Of a DNA stretch of 64,000 nt, positions 35,322 through 45,154 are shown piece by piece. A program made the translations under genes and the position numbers. Position 1 is the stretch's first letter. Each line of letters opens with the position of its first letter. The notes beneath the pieces were generated by a model. The model saw only the letters and a list, made by a program, of their open reading frames with translations. It searched no databases and was not told the origin of the DNA. This DNA is from Dyadobacter flavalbus. GTDB taxonomy: Bacteria; Bacteroidota; Bacteroidia; Cytophagales; Spirosomataceae. Location of the stretch: contig NZ_VBSN01000016.1 of the NCBI RefSeq assembly GCF_006149045.1, positions 62,001-126,000 on the forward strand, read 5' to 3'.

Positions 35322-36536
35322 TTATTGTGCCAATGCAGCTTTCAGATTGGTATCAATAACTTCAAGGAACTCTTCGGTATAAAGATAATGGTCACCATGT
35401 TTCACATCATTTCCGTGAACACCAATGGCCAAATCCTTTGTCATTTTACCACTTTCTACGGTTTCGATACACACTTTTTCAAGCGCATGGCAGAAATCGA
35501 TCAATGGCTGGTTGTTATCCAGCTTTCCACGGAACGCAAGTCCGCGTGTCCATGCAAAAATAGAAGCAATCGGGTTTGTAGAAGTTGGTCTTCCTTTCTG
35601 ATGCTCGCGGTAGTGGCGCGTTACCGTTCCGTGCGCTGCTTCCGCTTCCATTACCTTGCCATCCGGCGTAACCAGTACGGAAGTCATCAGACCCAGTGAG
35701 CCGAAGCCCTGTGCAACGGTATCGGACTGAACGTCTCCATCATAATTCTTACAAGCCCAGACAAAGTTTCCTTCCCATTTCAATGCAGAAGCAACCATGT
35801 CATCGATCAGACGGTGCTCGTAATGTACTTTTCCTGCATATTCCTGGTCATAAACTTCCTGGAAAATATCCTTGAAGCGACCGTCGTATTTTTTAAGAAT
35901 CGTATTTTTGGTTGAAAGGTATAAAGGCCAGCCTTTATCCAGCGCTACATTGAAACAAGCACGTGCAAATCCGCGGATGGATTCGTCAATGTTGTACATT
36001 CCCATAGCGACACCCGCGCCTTTGAACTGATACACTTCGTGCTCGATAACCTGTCCGTCTTCACCTTCAAATTTGATTGTCAGCTTGCCTTTTCCAGGAA
36101 CAACAAAATCCGTAGCCTTGTACTGATCGCCGAAAGCATGACGTCCTACGATAATCGGGGCAGTCCAGTTTGTAACCAGACGCGGTACGTTGCTCATTAC
36201 GATCGGCTCACGGAAAACGGTTCCGTCCAGAATGTTCCGGATTGTTCCGTTCGGCGATTTCCACATTTGTTTCAGATTGAACTCCTTAACGCGGTCTTCA
36301 TCCGGTGTAATCGTTGCACATTTGATACCTACGCCATATTCCCTGATCGCATTGGCTGCATCAACTGTAACCTGGTCATTGGTTTCATCGCGGTATTCTA
36401 CGCCCAAATCGTAGTATTTGATATCTACATCCAGATAAGGTAAAATCAGTTTTTCCTTGATAAATTTCCAGATGATCCGGGTCATTTCATCGCCATCCAG
36501 CTCTACGACGGGATTTTCAACTTTAATTTTGCTCAT
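35322..36536 (-). CDS. icd: Isocitrate dehydrogenase (NADP), eukaryotic-type
   Basis: A 404-residue homodimeric-type NADP isocitrate dehydrogenase, the type II form shared with mitochondria/cytosol of eukaryotes. Motifs: [20 protein letters not shown] near residue 11, [21 protein letters not shown] near 73, [19 protein letters not shown] near 95 (substrate Ser, Asn, Arg), and [20 protein letters not shown] near 270 with the metal aspartates. It converts isocitrate to 2-oxoglutarate with NADPH in the TCA cycle. It is divergent from the formyl-THF cyclo-ligase gene. Confidence 0.97.
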   Translation of the reverse strand: MSKIKVENPVVELDGDEMTRIIWKFIKEKLILPYLDVDIKYYDLGVEYRDETNDQVTVDAANAIREYGVGIKCATITPDEDRVKEFNLKQMWKSPNGTIRNILDGTVFREPIVMSNVPRLVTNWTAPIIVGRHAFGDQYKATDFVVPGKGKLTIKFEGEDGQVIEHEVYQFKGAGVAMGMYNIDESIRGFARACFNVALDKGWPLYLSTKNTILKKYDGRFKDIFQEVYDQEYAGKVHYEHRLIDDMVASALKWEGNFVWACKNYDGDVQSDTVAQGFGSLGLMTSVLVTPDGKVMEAEAAHGTVTRHYREHQKGRPTSTNPIASIFAWTRGLAFRGKLDNNQPLIDFCHALEKVCIETVESGKMTKDLAIGVHGNDVKHGDHYLYTEEFLEVIDTNLKAALAQ

Positions 36537-36651
36537 GTCCTAATTCTGTACAATAGTTAAAGATTTTGAAATCAGACCGTGAAAGTACGAACAATAGAAT
36601 AAAAAGGCGAAATTTCCTCATCTTGCAAGTTAAAAAAGACTGCTGTCTGCA

Positions 36652-37245
36652 ATGAACAAATCCGCTTTACGTCAGGAATATCTGGATAAAAGAAAGCTTT
36701 TGACCAAAGAAGAAAAAGAAAATTTTGATACACATATTACGGCAAATGTTAAAAAACTACTGATAAACAGGCCGTTCAGAATCATTCATACTTTTCTGCC
36801 GCAACTTAATTCAGGAGAAATCGATACCTGGAAAATAATTTCTGCAATCCGCAGGTCTTTCCCGTTCTTAAAAATAGCCGTTCCGTACATCCTTCCGGGC
36901 ACGAGGGAAATGGAGCATTTTCTGCTGGATGAACAAACCGAACTGATCACCAATCAATGGAAAATTCCTGAGCCCAATCCTGTCATTTCTCAAAAAATCA
37001 ATCCGGAATCGATTGACGCTGTTCTGGTTCCGTTGCTTGCATTTGATGAAGACGGATTTCGTGTAGGTTACGGAGGAGGTTATTACGACCGGTTTTTTAC
37101 CGGATGCAGGCCGGATGCAGTTAAAATCGGGCTTTCCTTTTTTGACCCTGTAAAGAAAATTGAAGACAGAAATGAATTTGACATACCGCTGAACTTCTGC
37201 ATTACACCTTTTCGGTTATATCCGTTCCTGTCAGAAAATGAGTGA
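36652..37245 (+). CDS. 5-formyltetrahydrofolate cyclo-ligase
   Basis: A 197-residue enzyme that converts 5-formyl-THF to 5,10-methenyl-THF with ATP. N-terminal NKSALRQEYLDKRKLLT has the family's KxxLRxxY-RR/K pattern, and the nucleotide-binding signature VPLLAFDEDGFRVGYGGGYYDRFF is near 123-146 (key run: GYGGGYYDRF). Length and start are typical. It stands alone between icd and asd. Confidence 0.93.
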   Translation: MNKSALRQEYLDKRKLLTKEEKENFDTHITANVKKLLINRPFRIIHTFLPQLNSGEIDTWKIISAIRRSFPFLKIAVPYILPGTREMEHFLLDEQTELITNQWKIPEPNPVISQKINPESIDAVLVPLLAFDEDGFRVGYGGGYYDRFFTGCRPDAVKIGLSFFDPVKKIEDRNEFDIPLNFCITPFRLYPFLSENE

Positions 37246-37337
37246 TTTTGTAAACGATAAATGCTGAAATTCTGTGTTCAAAGCTGGATTTAAATACATT
37301 AGTGATTTCAAAACATCGTTCATTCTAAAATTCATTG

Positions 37338-37345
37338 TAAATTTG
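37338..37345 (+). promoter_or_regulatory. Probable -7 box (TAAATTTG) of asd
   Basis: TAAATTTG is an exact TAnnTTTG match 68 bases before the asd start; no good -33 box was found. Confidence 0.45.
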
Positions 37346-37413
37346 CGCCACTTTTCAGCCTTACCGAGGCAAAGAGTAATTATATTTTATCCATTTTTAA
37401 TCTTAATGCAAGA

Positions 37414-38424
37414 ATGAAAATCGCAGTAGTAGGCGCTACCGGTCTGGTGGGCGGCGAAATCCTCAAAGTGCTCGAAGAGCGTAATTTCCCGGTAACAGAA
37501 TTATTGGCTGTTGCATCCGAAAGATCAATAGGCAAGGAAGTTACATTCAAGGGTAAACAGATCAAGGTAATCGGATTTGAGGAAGCGATTGCATCCAAAC
37601 CTGAAATTGCGATTTTCTCTGCCGGTGGAGGCACTTCATTAGCTTTGGCCCCGAGATTTGCAGAAGCCGGAATTACGGTAATCGACAACTCATCGGCATG
37701 GCGTATGGACCCGACCAAGAAACTGGTTGTTCCGGAAATCAATGCAGGCGAACTGACAAAGGAAGATAAAATCATTGCAAACCCGAATTGCTCAACAATT
37801 CAGATGGTTGTGGTTCTGAATCCTTTGCATAAAAAATATAAAATCAAACGTGTGGTTGTTTCCACTTATCAATCGGTAACCGGAACGGGAAAAGCAGCCG
37901 TTGACCAGCTTTTTTCAGAACGTACCGGCGACCACAGCACCGAAAAAGTATATCCGCATCAGATCGACCTGAATGTATTGCCGCATATTGACGTGTTTCT
38001 TGACAATGGCTACACAAAGGAAGAAATGAAAATGACGAACGAAACCAAGAAAATCATGGGCGACGACAGCATTGCTGTTACGGCCACAACCGTTCGCATT
38101 CCAACCATCGGCGGCCATTCGGAAGCAGTCAATGTTGAGTTTGAAAATGAATTTGATCTGGATGAAGTTCGCCAGATTTTAAGCGAAGCAGAAGGTGTCA
38201 TTATTCAGGATGATCCTAAAAATGCCGTTTACCCGATGCCGCTTACGGCGCATGGGAAGGACGAAACGTTTGTAGGCCGCATCCGCCGCGATGAGTCACA
38301 GCCAAAAACACTGAATTTGTGGATCGTTGCCGACAACCTTCGCAAAGGTGCTGCAACCAACACCGTTCAGATCGCCGAGTTCCTTGCAAAGCACGATCTT
38401 GTAGGCGTATCGCAGGAAGCTTAG
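37414..38424 (+). CDS. asd: Aspartate-semialdehyde dehydrogenase
   Basis: A 336-residue NADP-dependent enzyme reducing aspartyl phosphate to aspartate semialdehyde, the branch to lysine/diaminopimelate, threonine and methionine. N-terminal nucleotide-binding VVGATGLVGGEILKVLEERN, SAGGGTSLALAPRFAEAG near 70, and the catalytic cysteine in IIANPNCSTIQMVV near 125. The late VRIPTIGGHSEAVNVEFE is the substrate-side His segment. A terminator follows 23 bases after the stop. Confidence 0.96.
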   Translation: MKIAVVGATGLVGGEILKVLEERNFPVTELLAVASERSIGKEVTFKGKQIKVIGFEEAIASKPEIAIFSAGGGTSLALAPRFAEAGITVIDNSSAWRMDPTKKLVVPEINAGELTKEDKIIANPNCSTIQMVVVLNPLHKKYKIKRVVVSTYQSVTGTGKAAVDQLFSERTGDHSTEKVYPHQIDLNVLPHIDVFLDNGYTKEEMKMTNETKKIMGDDSIAVTATTVRIPTIGGHSEAVNVEFENEFDLDEVRQILSEAEGVIIQDDPKNAVYPMPLTAHGKDETFVGRIRRDESQPKTLNLWIVADNLRKGAATNTVQIAEFLAKHDLVGVSQEA

Positions 38425-38440
38425 TTTTGAGAATATATTA

Positions 38441-38477
38441 TTAATTAAAAAAGCCGCTAAGCGGCTTTTTTAATTAG
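38441..38477. terminator. Bidirectional terminator between asd and nuoD
   Basis: A long dyad: AAAAAAGCCGC, a TAA loop at 38458-38460, then GCGGCTTTTTT, extended by TTAATT/AATTA on both sides. It serves both convergent genes; its right end overlaps the nuoD stop codon. Confidence 0.9.
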
Positions 38478-39691
38478 CGGTCTACTTCGCCCATTACAAT
38501 ATCAATCGATCCTATAATCGCAATCACGTCGGCAAGCAGTGCACCTTTCGAGATTTCACCGATGACGGAAAGGTTATGAAATGAACAGGACCGCGCCTTG
38601 CAGCGAAACGGAATATCAGAACGTCCGTCCGCTCTGAAATAAAATCCCAGCTCGCCTTTTGAAGTTTCCCCTCTTGCGTAAAAGTCCATGGCTTTCGGAC
38701 GTATTTTCTTCGGAACAACGGCCTGCGGGTCAAAATCGCGGGTTCTTTTGTAATTGCCTGTAAGCTGTTCAAGGCTTTGTTCAATCATTTTGACCGATTC
38801 CCAGCATTCCAGTACACGAACCCACGCCCGGTCCCAGCAGTCACCGGTTGTTCCCATTTTACCTTCACCAATCGGTATGTCAAAATCAAGTTCAGGGTAA
38901 ACGGAGTAAGCATCCACTTTTCTGAGGTCATACCGCAATCCCGAACCCCGCAGCATCGGGCCGGTGCAGCCGTAATTGATTGCAACGGGCAATGGCAGAA
39001 CGCCGACATTCGCCGTACGCTGAATAAAAATCTTGTTATCAATGACAAGCTGCTGCAATTCAATCAGCTTTGGTTTCAGATACTTGACAAATTCCAGGCA
39101 TCTTTCTTCAAAACCAACGGGCAAATCGTAAAACAGTCCGCCGATCCAGATGTAATTGTAAAGCATCCTGGCGCCGCAGATCCATTCCAGCAAGCGCAGA
39201 ATCTGCTCGCGGTCGCGCATCATCCACAAAAACGGCGTGTAAGCACCGATATCCATGGCGTATGTTCCCAATGCTACAAAGTGCGAAGCAAGGCGATTGA
39301 GTTCAGCAACCACAACGCGGATGTACTCGATGCGTTTTGGAATATCATTTTCAATACCCAGCATTTTTTCCACACCCATCACATAGGCGTGCTCGGAGTT
39401 CATGGCAGCCACGTAATCCAGCCGGTCTACATAAGGAATAACCTGATTGAACGGCAGCGATTCGGCATGTTTTTCAAAGCAGCGGTGCAAGTAACCCAAA
39501 TGCGGAACGACATCCACGATCACTTCGCCATCCGTCACGACTTCAAGCCGCAGAACGCCGTGCGTGGAAGGATGCTGCGGTCCCATGTTCAGGATCATTT
39601 CCTCGGTACGAAGGTTTTCAGGCTTGTATTTCGAGGGAATGGAAGCAGCAAGGTATTCCGGTTTGTATTCGTATTGAATTGTATTGGCCAT
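38474..39691 (-). CDS. nuoD: NADH-quinone oxidoreductase subunit D
   Basis: The 405-residue 49-kDa-type subunit of complex I, which lines the quinone pocket in the peripheral arm. Signatures: [17 protein letters not shown] near 33 (quinone-site HPSTHG), [17 protein letters not shown] near 63, [18 protein letters not shown] near 85, and the C-terminal [32 protein letters not shown] (key run: [19 protein letters not shown]). It is not joined to nuoC or other nuo genes in the window. It starts four bases after the stop of a GHL10-type lipoprotein gene, so the two are probably co-transcribed. Confidence 0.95.
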   Translation of the reverse strand: MANTIQYEYKPEYLAASIPSKYKPENLRTEEMILNMGPQHPSTHGVLRLEVVTDGEVIVDVVPHLGYLHRCFEKHAESLPFNQVIPYVDRLDYVAAMNSEHAYVMGVEKMLGIENDIPKRIEYIRVVVAELNRLASHFVALGTYAMDIGAYTPFLWMMRDREQILRLLEWICGARMLYNYIWIGGLFYDLPVGFEERCLEFVKYLKPKLIELQQLVIDNKIFIQRTANVGVLPLPVAINYGCTGPMLRGSGLRYDLRKVDAYSVYPELDFDIPIGEGKMGTTGDCWDRAWVRVLECWESVKMIEQSLEQLTGNYKRTRDFDPQAVVPKKIRPKAMDFYARGETSKGELGFYFRADGRSDIPFRCKARSCSFHNLSVIGEISKGALLADVIAIIGSIDIVMGEVDR

Positions 39692-39695
39692 TGTA

Positions 39696-41264
39696 TTAAA
39701 ATCTAACCAGTTTCTGATCCTGCAACTCTACGCGCAATGGGCCGATCGGCCGTCCTTCGTTGTGAAGGCGATCTACGGCTGTTACATAATAAACATACCG
39801 TTTGCCGGTTTCAGCAGTAAGGTCAATGATTTTTTCTCCTTCATAACACATGCCAATGATGCGCCGCGGATCGTAGGCCGTTGCTTTTTCCTCCGGTTCA
39901 AAACGGTAAACAACATAATACCACGCGCGGTCGCCGTCAGCGGCAGCATCCGGCTTTTCCCACGTCAGTTCTATTCCTTTGGAAAGTAATGTTGCTTTCA
40001 GACTTTTGGGAGAAAGCGGCGGAATACGGTCTTTCCAGGGCATCGTCGGGATCAGAGCCGGATAACGAAAAAAGTCTTTTCGCAGCGAATCGGCAAATCC
40101 GAGACTGTTGCCGCGAATGGAGCGTGAACTGAAAAATATAGTCCCGTTGGACTCTGTTTCTCTTGAATAGCGGATCTGGTTCGGAACTTCGGCCGGATTG
40201 GCCCAATGCGTATCTTTGTCTTTATAACCAACACGGTACACGCCCATTCCAACATATAAGTGCCGGCCAAAGCTGTTTTCTGCCCACCAGTCTACAAGGT
40301 TTTTATAAGGAACGCGGTTGAATCCCGAGGAAAAATAAACCTGCGGTGCAATGTAATCGATCCATCCTTCTTTGATCCATCTGCGGCTGTCTGCAAACAA
40401 ATCGTCATAGGACGCTAGTGCTCCGAAAGTCTTTGACCCTTCCGGGTCGCGGTCTTTGTTTCGCCATACACCAAACGGACTGATGCCGAATTTCAGGCGC
40501 GGATTCAGTGCTTCCAGCGCATCATGAATGGATTTCACAAGCAAATCCACATTATGCCGGCGCCAGTCGGCCTTGCTTGTAAAACCTTCACCATATTTCC
40601 GGAACGACGCATCGTCCTGAATAACTTGTCCGGGTACGGCGTACGGGTAAAAATAATCGTCAAAGTGAATGCCGTCCACGTCATAATTACGGGCAACGTT
40701 CACTGTCATGTCCGTAATAAACTGCCGTGCCTCGGGAATGCCGAAGTCAAAAAGCTTGTAACCGTCGTAGCTGATGATCCATTCGGGATGCACACGGCTG
40801 ATATTTTCAGAGGAAACACTTGTGGAGGATTTATGTACAAGCCGGTTCAGGTTAAGCCAGGCATGAAATTCGAGGCCGCGCTTATGTGCTTCCTGCACCA
40901 TAAAATCAAGCGGGTCCCACATCGGATTGGGTTGCCTGCCCTGCCTGCCCGTCAGCCATTCAGACCACGGCTCGGGGCTTTTGGCATAAAATGCATCCCC
41001 GGCAGCTCTTACCTGAACGAAAACCGCATTCATGCCTACTTTTTTATGAAAATCCAGAAGAGATGAAAATTCTTCCTGCTGCTCTTCAGGTATAAGATTT
41101 TTACTGCTGGGCCAGTCAATATTGTCAACGGTTGCTATCCAGACTGCTCTGAATTCCCTTTTGGGAGGTAAAATTTCATCAGTTTCTGCAGACTGGGCTA
41201 TGCAGCTTTCCATTAAAAACGTGATAAGTATAAAGGAAAGAGCAACTATTTTAATTTTTTTCAC
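39696..41264 (-). CDS. GHL10-type glycoside hydrolase-like lipoprotein
   Basis: 522 residues from the preferred GTG at 41264, which yields [21 protein letters not shown], a clean lipoprotein signal. An ATG at 41345 is in frame but adds 27 residues before the signal. The GHL10 (YngK/DUF187) TIM barrel follows: [62 protein letters not shown] and [14 protein letters not shown]-terminal fibronectin III-like domain ([19 protein letters not shown] near 430) ends the protein. It probably acts on a surface or peptidoglycan-related glycan; the substrate is unknown. Confidence 0.87.
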   Translation of the reverse strand: MKKIKIVALSFILITFLMESCIAQSAETDEILPPKREFRAVWIATVDNIDWPSSKNLIPEEQQEEFSSLLDFHKKVGMNAVFVQVRAAGDAFYAKSPEPWSEWLTGRQGRQPNPMWDPLDFMVQEAHKRGLEFHAWLNLNRLVHKSSTSVSSENISRVHPEWIISYDGYKLFDFGIPEARQFITDMTVNVARNYDVDGIHFDDYFYPYAVPGQVIQDDASFRKYGEGFTSKADWRRHNVDLLVKSIHDALEALNPRLKFGISPFGVWRNKDRDPEGSKTFGALASYDDLFADSRRWIKEGWIDYIAPQVYFSSGFNRVPYKNLVDWWAENSFGRHLYVGMGVYRVGYKDKDTHWANPAEVPNQIRYSRETESNGTIFFSSRSIRGNSLGFADSLRKDFFRYPALIPTMPWKDRIPPLSPKSLKATLLSKGIELTWEKPDAAADGDRAWYYVVYRFEPEEKATAYDPRRIIGMCYEGEKIIDLTAETGKRYVYYVTAVDRLHNEGRPIGPLRVELQDQKLVRF

Positions 41265-41591
41265 TATATAACTAATGCAAAATGTTAATCCAATCAAAGT
41301 AACGTAATTTGGAACAAAGTTAGCTGAGAACAAACTTAAATTCATTTAAACAGGCACAGAATTGCCTGCGTTTGCCGGCCGACAGTTGTACCGGACATTC
41401 TTGACTTTGTTATATATTATGCGCCGGAATGTTCCAATGCTTTTCAGAAAGCAGAGAAACATAAAGTAAAATTGTTGTTATTGTGAATAATTTTTATGCA
41501 TATTTATTGTGTAATTACAAGGATTTTTGTGACTTAATATCAGTTACATTCTTGCAATTGCCGCTAGTAACGTTTAAACCTGTATCCCATA

Positions 41592-43406
41592 TTGGAACCA
41601 TTTGTCAAAACCACTAAGAAAAACGTCCTGTTTGAAGTTGCATGGGAGGTTTGTAATCAAGTTGGAGGAATTTATACTGTAATACGGACCAAAGTCCCGG
41701 CAATGGTCGAAAAATGGGAAGACAACTACTTTCTGCTGGGGCCCTATTTCGAAAAAAAGGCATCTTCCGAGTTTGAAGTGATCACGGATCTGGACGATTC
41801 TCCTGCCGGCCGCATCGTTAAGAGGATGCGCGATATGGGCTATCATGTTTTTTACGGTTACTGGCTCGTTACCGGCAAGCCCCGGGTTATCCTTTTTGAT
41901 CTTGAAAGCATCGAGAAAGAACTCGACGTTATCAAGTTTAACCTTTGGGAACGCAGCCGCATTCCTACGATCAATGTTGAACATCTTGTTAACCAAACAT
42001 TATGCTTCGGGGAACTTGTACGTATATTTCTTAAGGAATATGCAGAGGAAAATGCCAAGCGCGAAGAAATCTACGCGCAGTTCCATGAATGGATGGCCAG
42101 CAGCGGACTTCCCGATCTCAAACGTGAAAATGTAAAAATAGCCACTACTTTTACGACCCATGCCACCATGCTGGGCCGTTATCTTGCCCAGAATGTAAGC
42201 GGGTTTTATGGTAAACTTCCTTTTTTCGACTGGGAACAGGAAGCTAAAAACTACGGCATTCTGGCACAATGCTCCATAGAAAGACAAGCTGCGCTGAATG
42301 CGCATGTACTTACAACGGTAAGCGACGTGACCGCGCGTGAATGTGAAGTGTTTCTGGGCAGAATGCCGGATCTGGTTACGCCGAACGGCTTGAACGTAGT
42401 CCGGTTTCAGGCGGTGCATGAATTCCAGAACCTGCATTTAAAACATAAAGAGCGCATTCACGAATTTGTAATGGGCCATTTTTTCCAGAGCTATTCTTTT
42501 GACCTGGATAAAACGCTTTACTTCTTCACATCGGGCCGCTACGAATACAGCAATAAAGGATACGACCTTACTCTGGAAGCACTTGCACGCCTTAACTGGA
42601 AAATGGTGCAGGCCAATATGGACATGACGGTCGTGATGTTTATCGTCACCAAGCAGCCGTATTATTCGGTTAATCCGGATGTACTGCAGTCGCGGGCCGT
42701 TCTGAATGAACTGCAGGAAACGTGTACGGCGATTGAAAAGGAAGTGGGTGAAAAACTCTTTCATGCCGCTGCGGCCGGTGCAGACCATAAAATGCCCGAC
42801 CTCAACAATTTTGTGGATGAATACTGGCGTTTACGCCTCCGCCGGACGATACAAAGCTGGAAAACAGATAAACTTCCGGCATTTGTAACGCATGATTTAA
42901 AAGAAGAAGACGGCATAACGGATTTTTGCAAAAGGGCAAATCTGGTCAATAACGAGCGCGATCGCGTCAAGATCGTTTATCATCCGGATTTTATTGCTTC
43001 CACAAACCCGCTTTTCGGACTCGATTACGGCCAGTTTGTACGCGGCTGCCATTTGGGTGTTTTTCCAAGTTATTATGAGCCATGGGGTTACACGCCGCTG
43101 GAATGCGTAGTGCGCGGTGTTCCGACTGTAACAAGCGATCTTTCCGGTTTCGGGGATTACATTATGCAGATCATGCGGGATTATGAAAACAGAGGAATTT
43201 ACGTGATTAACAGAAAGTCACAGACCTTCACGCAGGCTGCCGATCAGCTGGCCGATATTCTGTTCAAATTTGTAAGAATGCAGCGCCGCGACCGTATTAT
43301 GCAGCGAAACCGCGTTGAAAACATTTCCGATGTATTCGACTGGATGAACCTCCGCTCCTATTACGATACAGCGCACGATCTGGCTGCGAAAAGGAGGAAG
43401 CCGTAA
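41592..43406 (+). CDS. Glycogen synthase, GT3 (animal/fungal-type) family
   Basis: A 604-residue protein resembling the eukaryotic GYS family rather than bacterial GlgA. The start FEVAWEVCNQVGGIYTVIRTK is the GT3 signature with the UDP-glucose-binding loop, then FTTHATMLGRYLAQN near 180 and LTTVSDVTARECEVFLGR near 240. The C-terminal donor region has GCHLGVFPSYYEPWGYTPLE near 500 (double-Glu E-x7-E motif) and VPTVTSDLSGFGDYI. It elongates alpha-1,4 glucan. No glgB, glgC or glgP is near. The start is TTG at 41592; no ATG lies in the right place. Confidence 0.92.
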   Translation: MEPFVKTTKKNVLFEVAWEVCNQVGGIYTVIRTKVPAMVEKWEDNYFLLGPYFEKKASSEFEVITDLDDSPAGRIVKRMRDMGYHVFYGYWLVTGKPRVILFDLESIEKELDVIKFNLWERSRIPTINVEHLVNQTLCFGELVRIFLKEYAEENAKREEIYAQFHEWMASSGLPDLKRENVKIATTFTTHATMLGRYLAQNVSGFYGKLPFFDWEQEAKNYGILAQCSIERQAALNAHVLTTVSDVTARECEVFLGRMPDLVTPNGLNVVRFQAVHEFQNLHLKHKERIHEFVMGHFFQSYSFDLDKTLYFFTSGRYEYSNKGYDLTLEALARLNWKMVQANMDMTVVMFIVTKQPYYSVNPDVLQSRAVLNELQETCTAIEKEVGEKLFHAAAAGADHKMPDLNNFVDEYWRLRLRRTIQSWKTDKLPAFVTHDLKEEDGITDFCKRANLVNNERDRVKIVYHPDFIASTNPLFGLDYGQFVRGCHLGVFPSYYEPWGYTPLECVVRGVPTVTSDLSGFGDYIMQIMRDYENRGIYVINRKSQTFTQAADQLADILFKFVRMQRRDRIMQRNRVENISDVFDWMNLRSYYDTAHDLAAKRRKP

Positions 43407-43423
43407 GTTTTCAATAGCTTGAT

Positions 43424-43468
43424 AAAGCCCGTTAATATCTCCAAAGATGATGTTAGCGGGTTTTTGCA
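43424..43468 (+). terminator. Terminator of the glycogen synthase gene
   Basis: CCCGTTAA (43428-43435) pairs with TTAGCGGG (43453-43460) including one T-G pair, followed by TTTTT. The reverse strand also has a short T-run, so it may serve the convergent PIN gene. Confidence 0.75.
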
Positions 43469-43475
43469 TTATTTT

Positions 43476-43874
43476 CTATGCTTTAATTAATTGAATAAAA
43501 TTAGTATATAACCCAAAGTTGCTGTCTGCAGAAATTATCGACATGCGCTCAGAATAAGCAGTTGCCAAAATTAAACGGTCAAAAGGATCCCGATGCTGAG
43601 GAAAGAGAGGAATGGATTCATATTGGACTATATGCTTGGTTGCAAGAGAAATTATTTCAAAACCGTCATTTAAAATAATTTTCTCTAATAAATCAATGGC
43701 TACTGGCAATTCTGTAAGCTTTCCCGTTTTCTGTTTAATTGCAATTTCCAAAATACTGATTTGAGAAACGCAAATCTGATTGGAAGACAATAGTTTTAGA
43801 ACTTCTGCTGATAATTTGAAAGGTGAAATAAGTGCCCAGATCAGAATTTGTGTATCTATAAGATATCTCTGCAT
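43476..43874 (-). CDS. PIN-domain toxin (VapC-like ribonuclease), intact
   Basis: A 132-residue PIN domain with the four acidic positions: D7 in YLIDTQILIWAL, E43 in ISILEIAIKQ, D96/D99 in HRDPFDRLILATA and D117 in IISADSNFGLY. The DPFDR form is typical of the PIN subgroup common in Bacteroidota toxin-antitoxin pairs. VapC toxins cleave tRNA or rRNA. The antitoxin-like gene lies directly upstream, its stop abutting this start codon with no gap. Complete, unlike the other two PIN genes here. Confidence 0.9.
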   Translation of the reverse strand: MQRYLIDTQILIWALISPFKLSAEVLKLLSSNQICVSQISILEIAIKQKTGKLTELPVAIDLLEKIILNDGFEIISLATKHIVQYESIPLFPQHRDPFDRLILATAYSERMSIISADSNFGLYTNFIQLIKA

Positions 43875-44108
43875 TTACATATAGTCGTTGAAATCTTCCA
43901 GTGGATCATTAAAATTATCCGGAATATTATATCCTTTATTCGCAAGACTTCCTAAAACAACTCCTCTTTGCGGCTGTTCTTCCGTAGATTGATCCTGCTG
44001 GCTTTCGTCCATAAATAAAACGACAACCTGTGACTTTTTGATTGATGGCGGCGTTTCAATGAAAGTCAGAACGCCATTCTCATAAATTCCTTTGATGGCT
44101 GTATACAT
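43875..44108 (-). CDS. Antitoxin-like protein paired with the PIN toxin
   Basis: A 77-residue protein. The N-terminus (YTAIKGIYENGVLTFIETPP, then SQVVVLFMDE) is the small beta-sheet of the DUF2281/AF2212-like antitoxin group, in which a 'KGIYENGV' strand is common; the C-terminus (GYNIPDNFNDPLEDFNDYM) is the acidic toxin-binding tail. Its stop codon TAA (43875-43877) is directly followed by the toxin ATG. It should neutralise the PIN toxin and may repress its own operon. Confidence 0.85.
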   Translation of the reverse strand: MYTAIKGIYENGVLTFIETPPSIKKSQVVVLFMDESQQDQSTEEQPQRGVVLGSLANKGYNIPDNFNDPLEDFNDYM

Positions 44109-44249
44109 GGCTTTACGTATGCGTTTTTGTCAAATTTAAGAATATTCAACAATTTAGGACAATTAATCATGAATCGGCAAAGTTGTTCGGGCTGCATTCC
44201 TGAAAATTTTCCACACCTTCACTTCCCATTTTAAAACAGTTAAATTGTA

Positions 44250-45092
44250 ATGAATTATATAGAACTAGATCTGAAAGTTGAGCCGGATTATTCGGAAATA
44301 TTAATGGCCGAGCTTGGCGAAGCGGGTTTTGAATCATTTGTGGAAACGGAAGAAGGCTTGCTGGCGTACATTCAGGAAACTGATTTCGATGAAAATGAAA
44401 TCCATAATCTGACAGCCAAATACCTGGAATTTACGACAATAGCGGCAACATGGAAATCGTTAGAAAGAAAGAACTGGAACGAGGAATGGGAAAAAAGTTA
44501 CGAGCCTATTGAAGTAGGCGATCAGATCCGTGTAAGAGCCGTTTTTCATGAGCCCGATCCTGCTTTCAGGTACGATTTGCTTATTCAGCCTAAAATGTCT
44601 TTCGGAACGGGCCATCACGAAACCACGTGGCTTGTGATGAATGAACAGCTCGGCCTGCCGCATGAAGGTTTGTCCGTCATGGACGTTGGCTGCGGAACAG
44701 GAATCCTGGCCATTCTGGCGCATAAGCTGGGCGCAACGCAGCTGCTCGGATTTGATATTGATGAATGGGCGGTTGAGAATACACGCGAAAATTTTGCAAT
44801 GAATGATTTGCCGGCAGAAGCAGAAGTATTTCAGGGAACCATAGCGGATGTGCGCGAAGAGCAGGTTTTCGGCGGAATTCTCGCCAATATTAACCGGAAT
44901 ATTCTGTTGAGTGAAATCCCGGATTATGTAAAGCATCTGAAGTCCGGCGGCTGGCTTGTAACAAGCGGTTTTTATGAAACAGACCAGGCCGATATCGAAC
45001 GTTGCGCAGCAGAAAACAATTTAAAAAAATTAAGGTCGAATACACGCAATCAATGGGCAACCGTTGTTTTCCAGAAACTGGATAATAGTTGA
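44250..45092 (+). CDS. prmA: Ribosomal protein L11 methyltransferase
   Basis: A 280-residue SAM-dependent enzyme that methylates L11. N-terminal substrate domain: NYIELDLKVEPDYSEILMAEL. Catalytic domain: KMSFGTGHHETTWLV near 117 (the GTGxHxTT motif of PrmA), VMDVGCGTGILAILAHKLG near 149-167 and GILANINRNILL near 213, which carries the N-x-N/D-type motif. Length fits the shorter Bacteroidota form. It stands alone upstream of the very large unknown gene. Confidence 0.94.
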   Translation: MNYIELDLKVEPDYSEILMAELGEAGFESFVETEEGLLAYIQETDFDENEIHNLTAKYLEFTTIAATWKSLERKNWNEEWEKSYEPIEVGDQIRVRAVFHEPDPAFRYDLLIQPKMSFGTGHHETTWLVMNEQLGLPHEGLSVMDVGCGTGILAILAHKLGATQLLGFDIDEWAVENTRENFAMNDLPAEAEVFQGTIADVREEQVFGGILANINRNILLSEIPDYVKHLKSGGWLVTSGFYETDQADIERCAAENNLKKLRSNTRNQWATVVFQKLDNS

Positions 45093-45120
45093 AAGCAGAC
45101 TTTAAAAACAACAACATTCA

Positions 45121-45153
45121 GAGCCAATAGCTAAAAGCTAAAAGCCAACAACA
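45121..45153. repeat. AGCTAAAAGCTAAAAGCC-type short repeat
   Basis: CCAATAGCTAAAAGCTAAAA followed by GCCAACAAC, directly before the start codon of the 1558-residue protein. Third copy of the word family at 2526 and 30162. Confidence 0.55.
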
Positions 45154-45154
45154 C

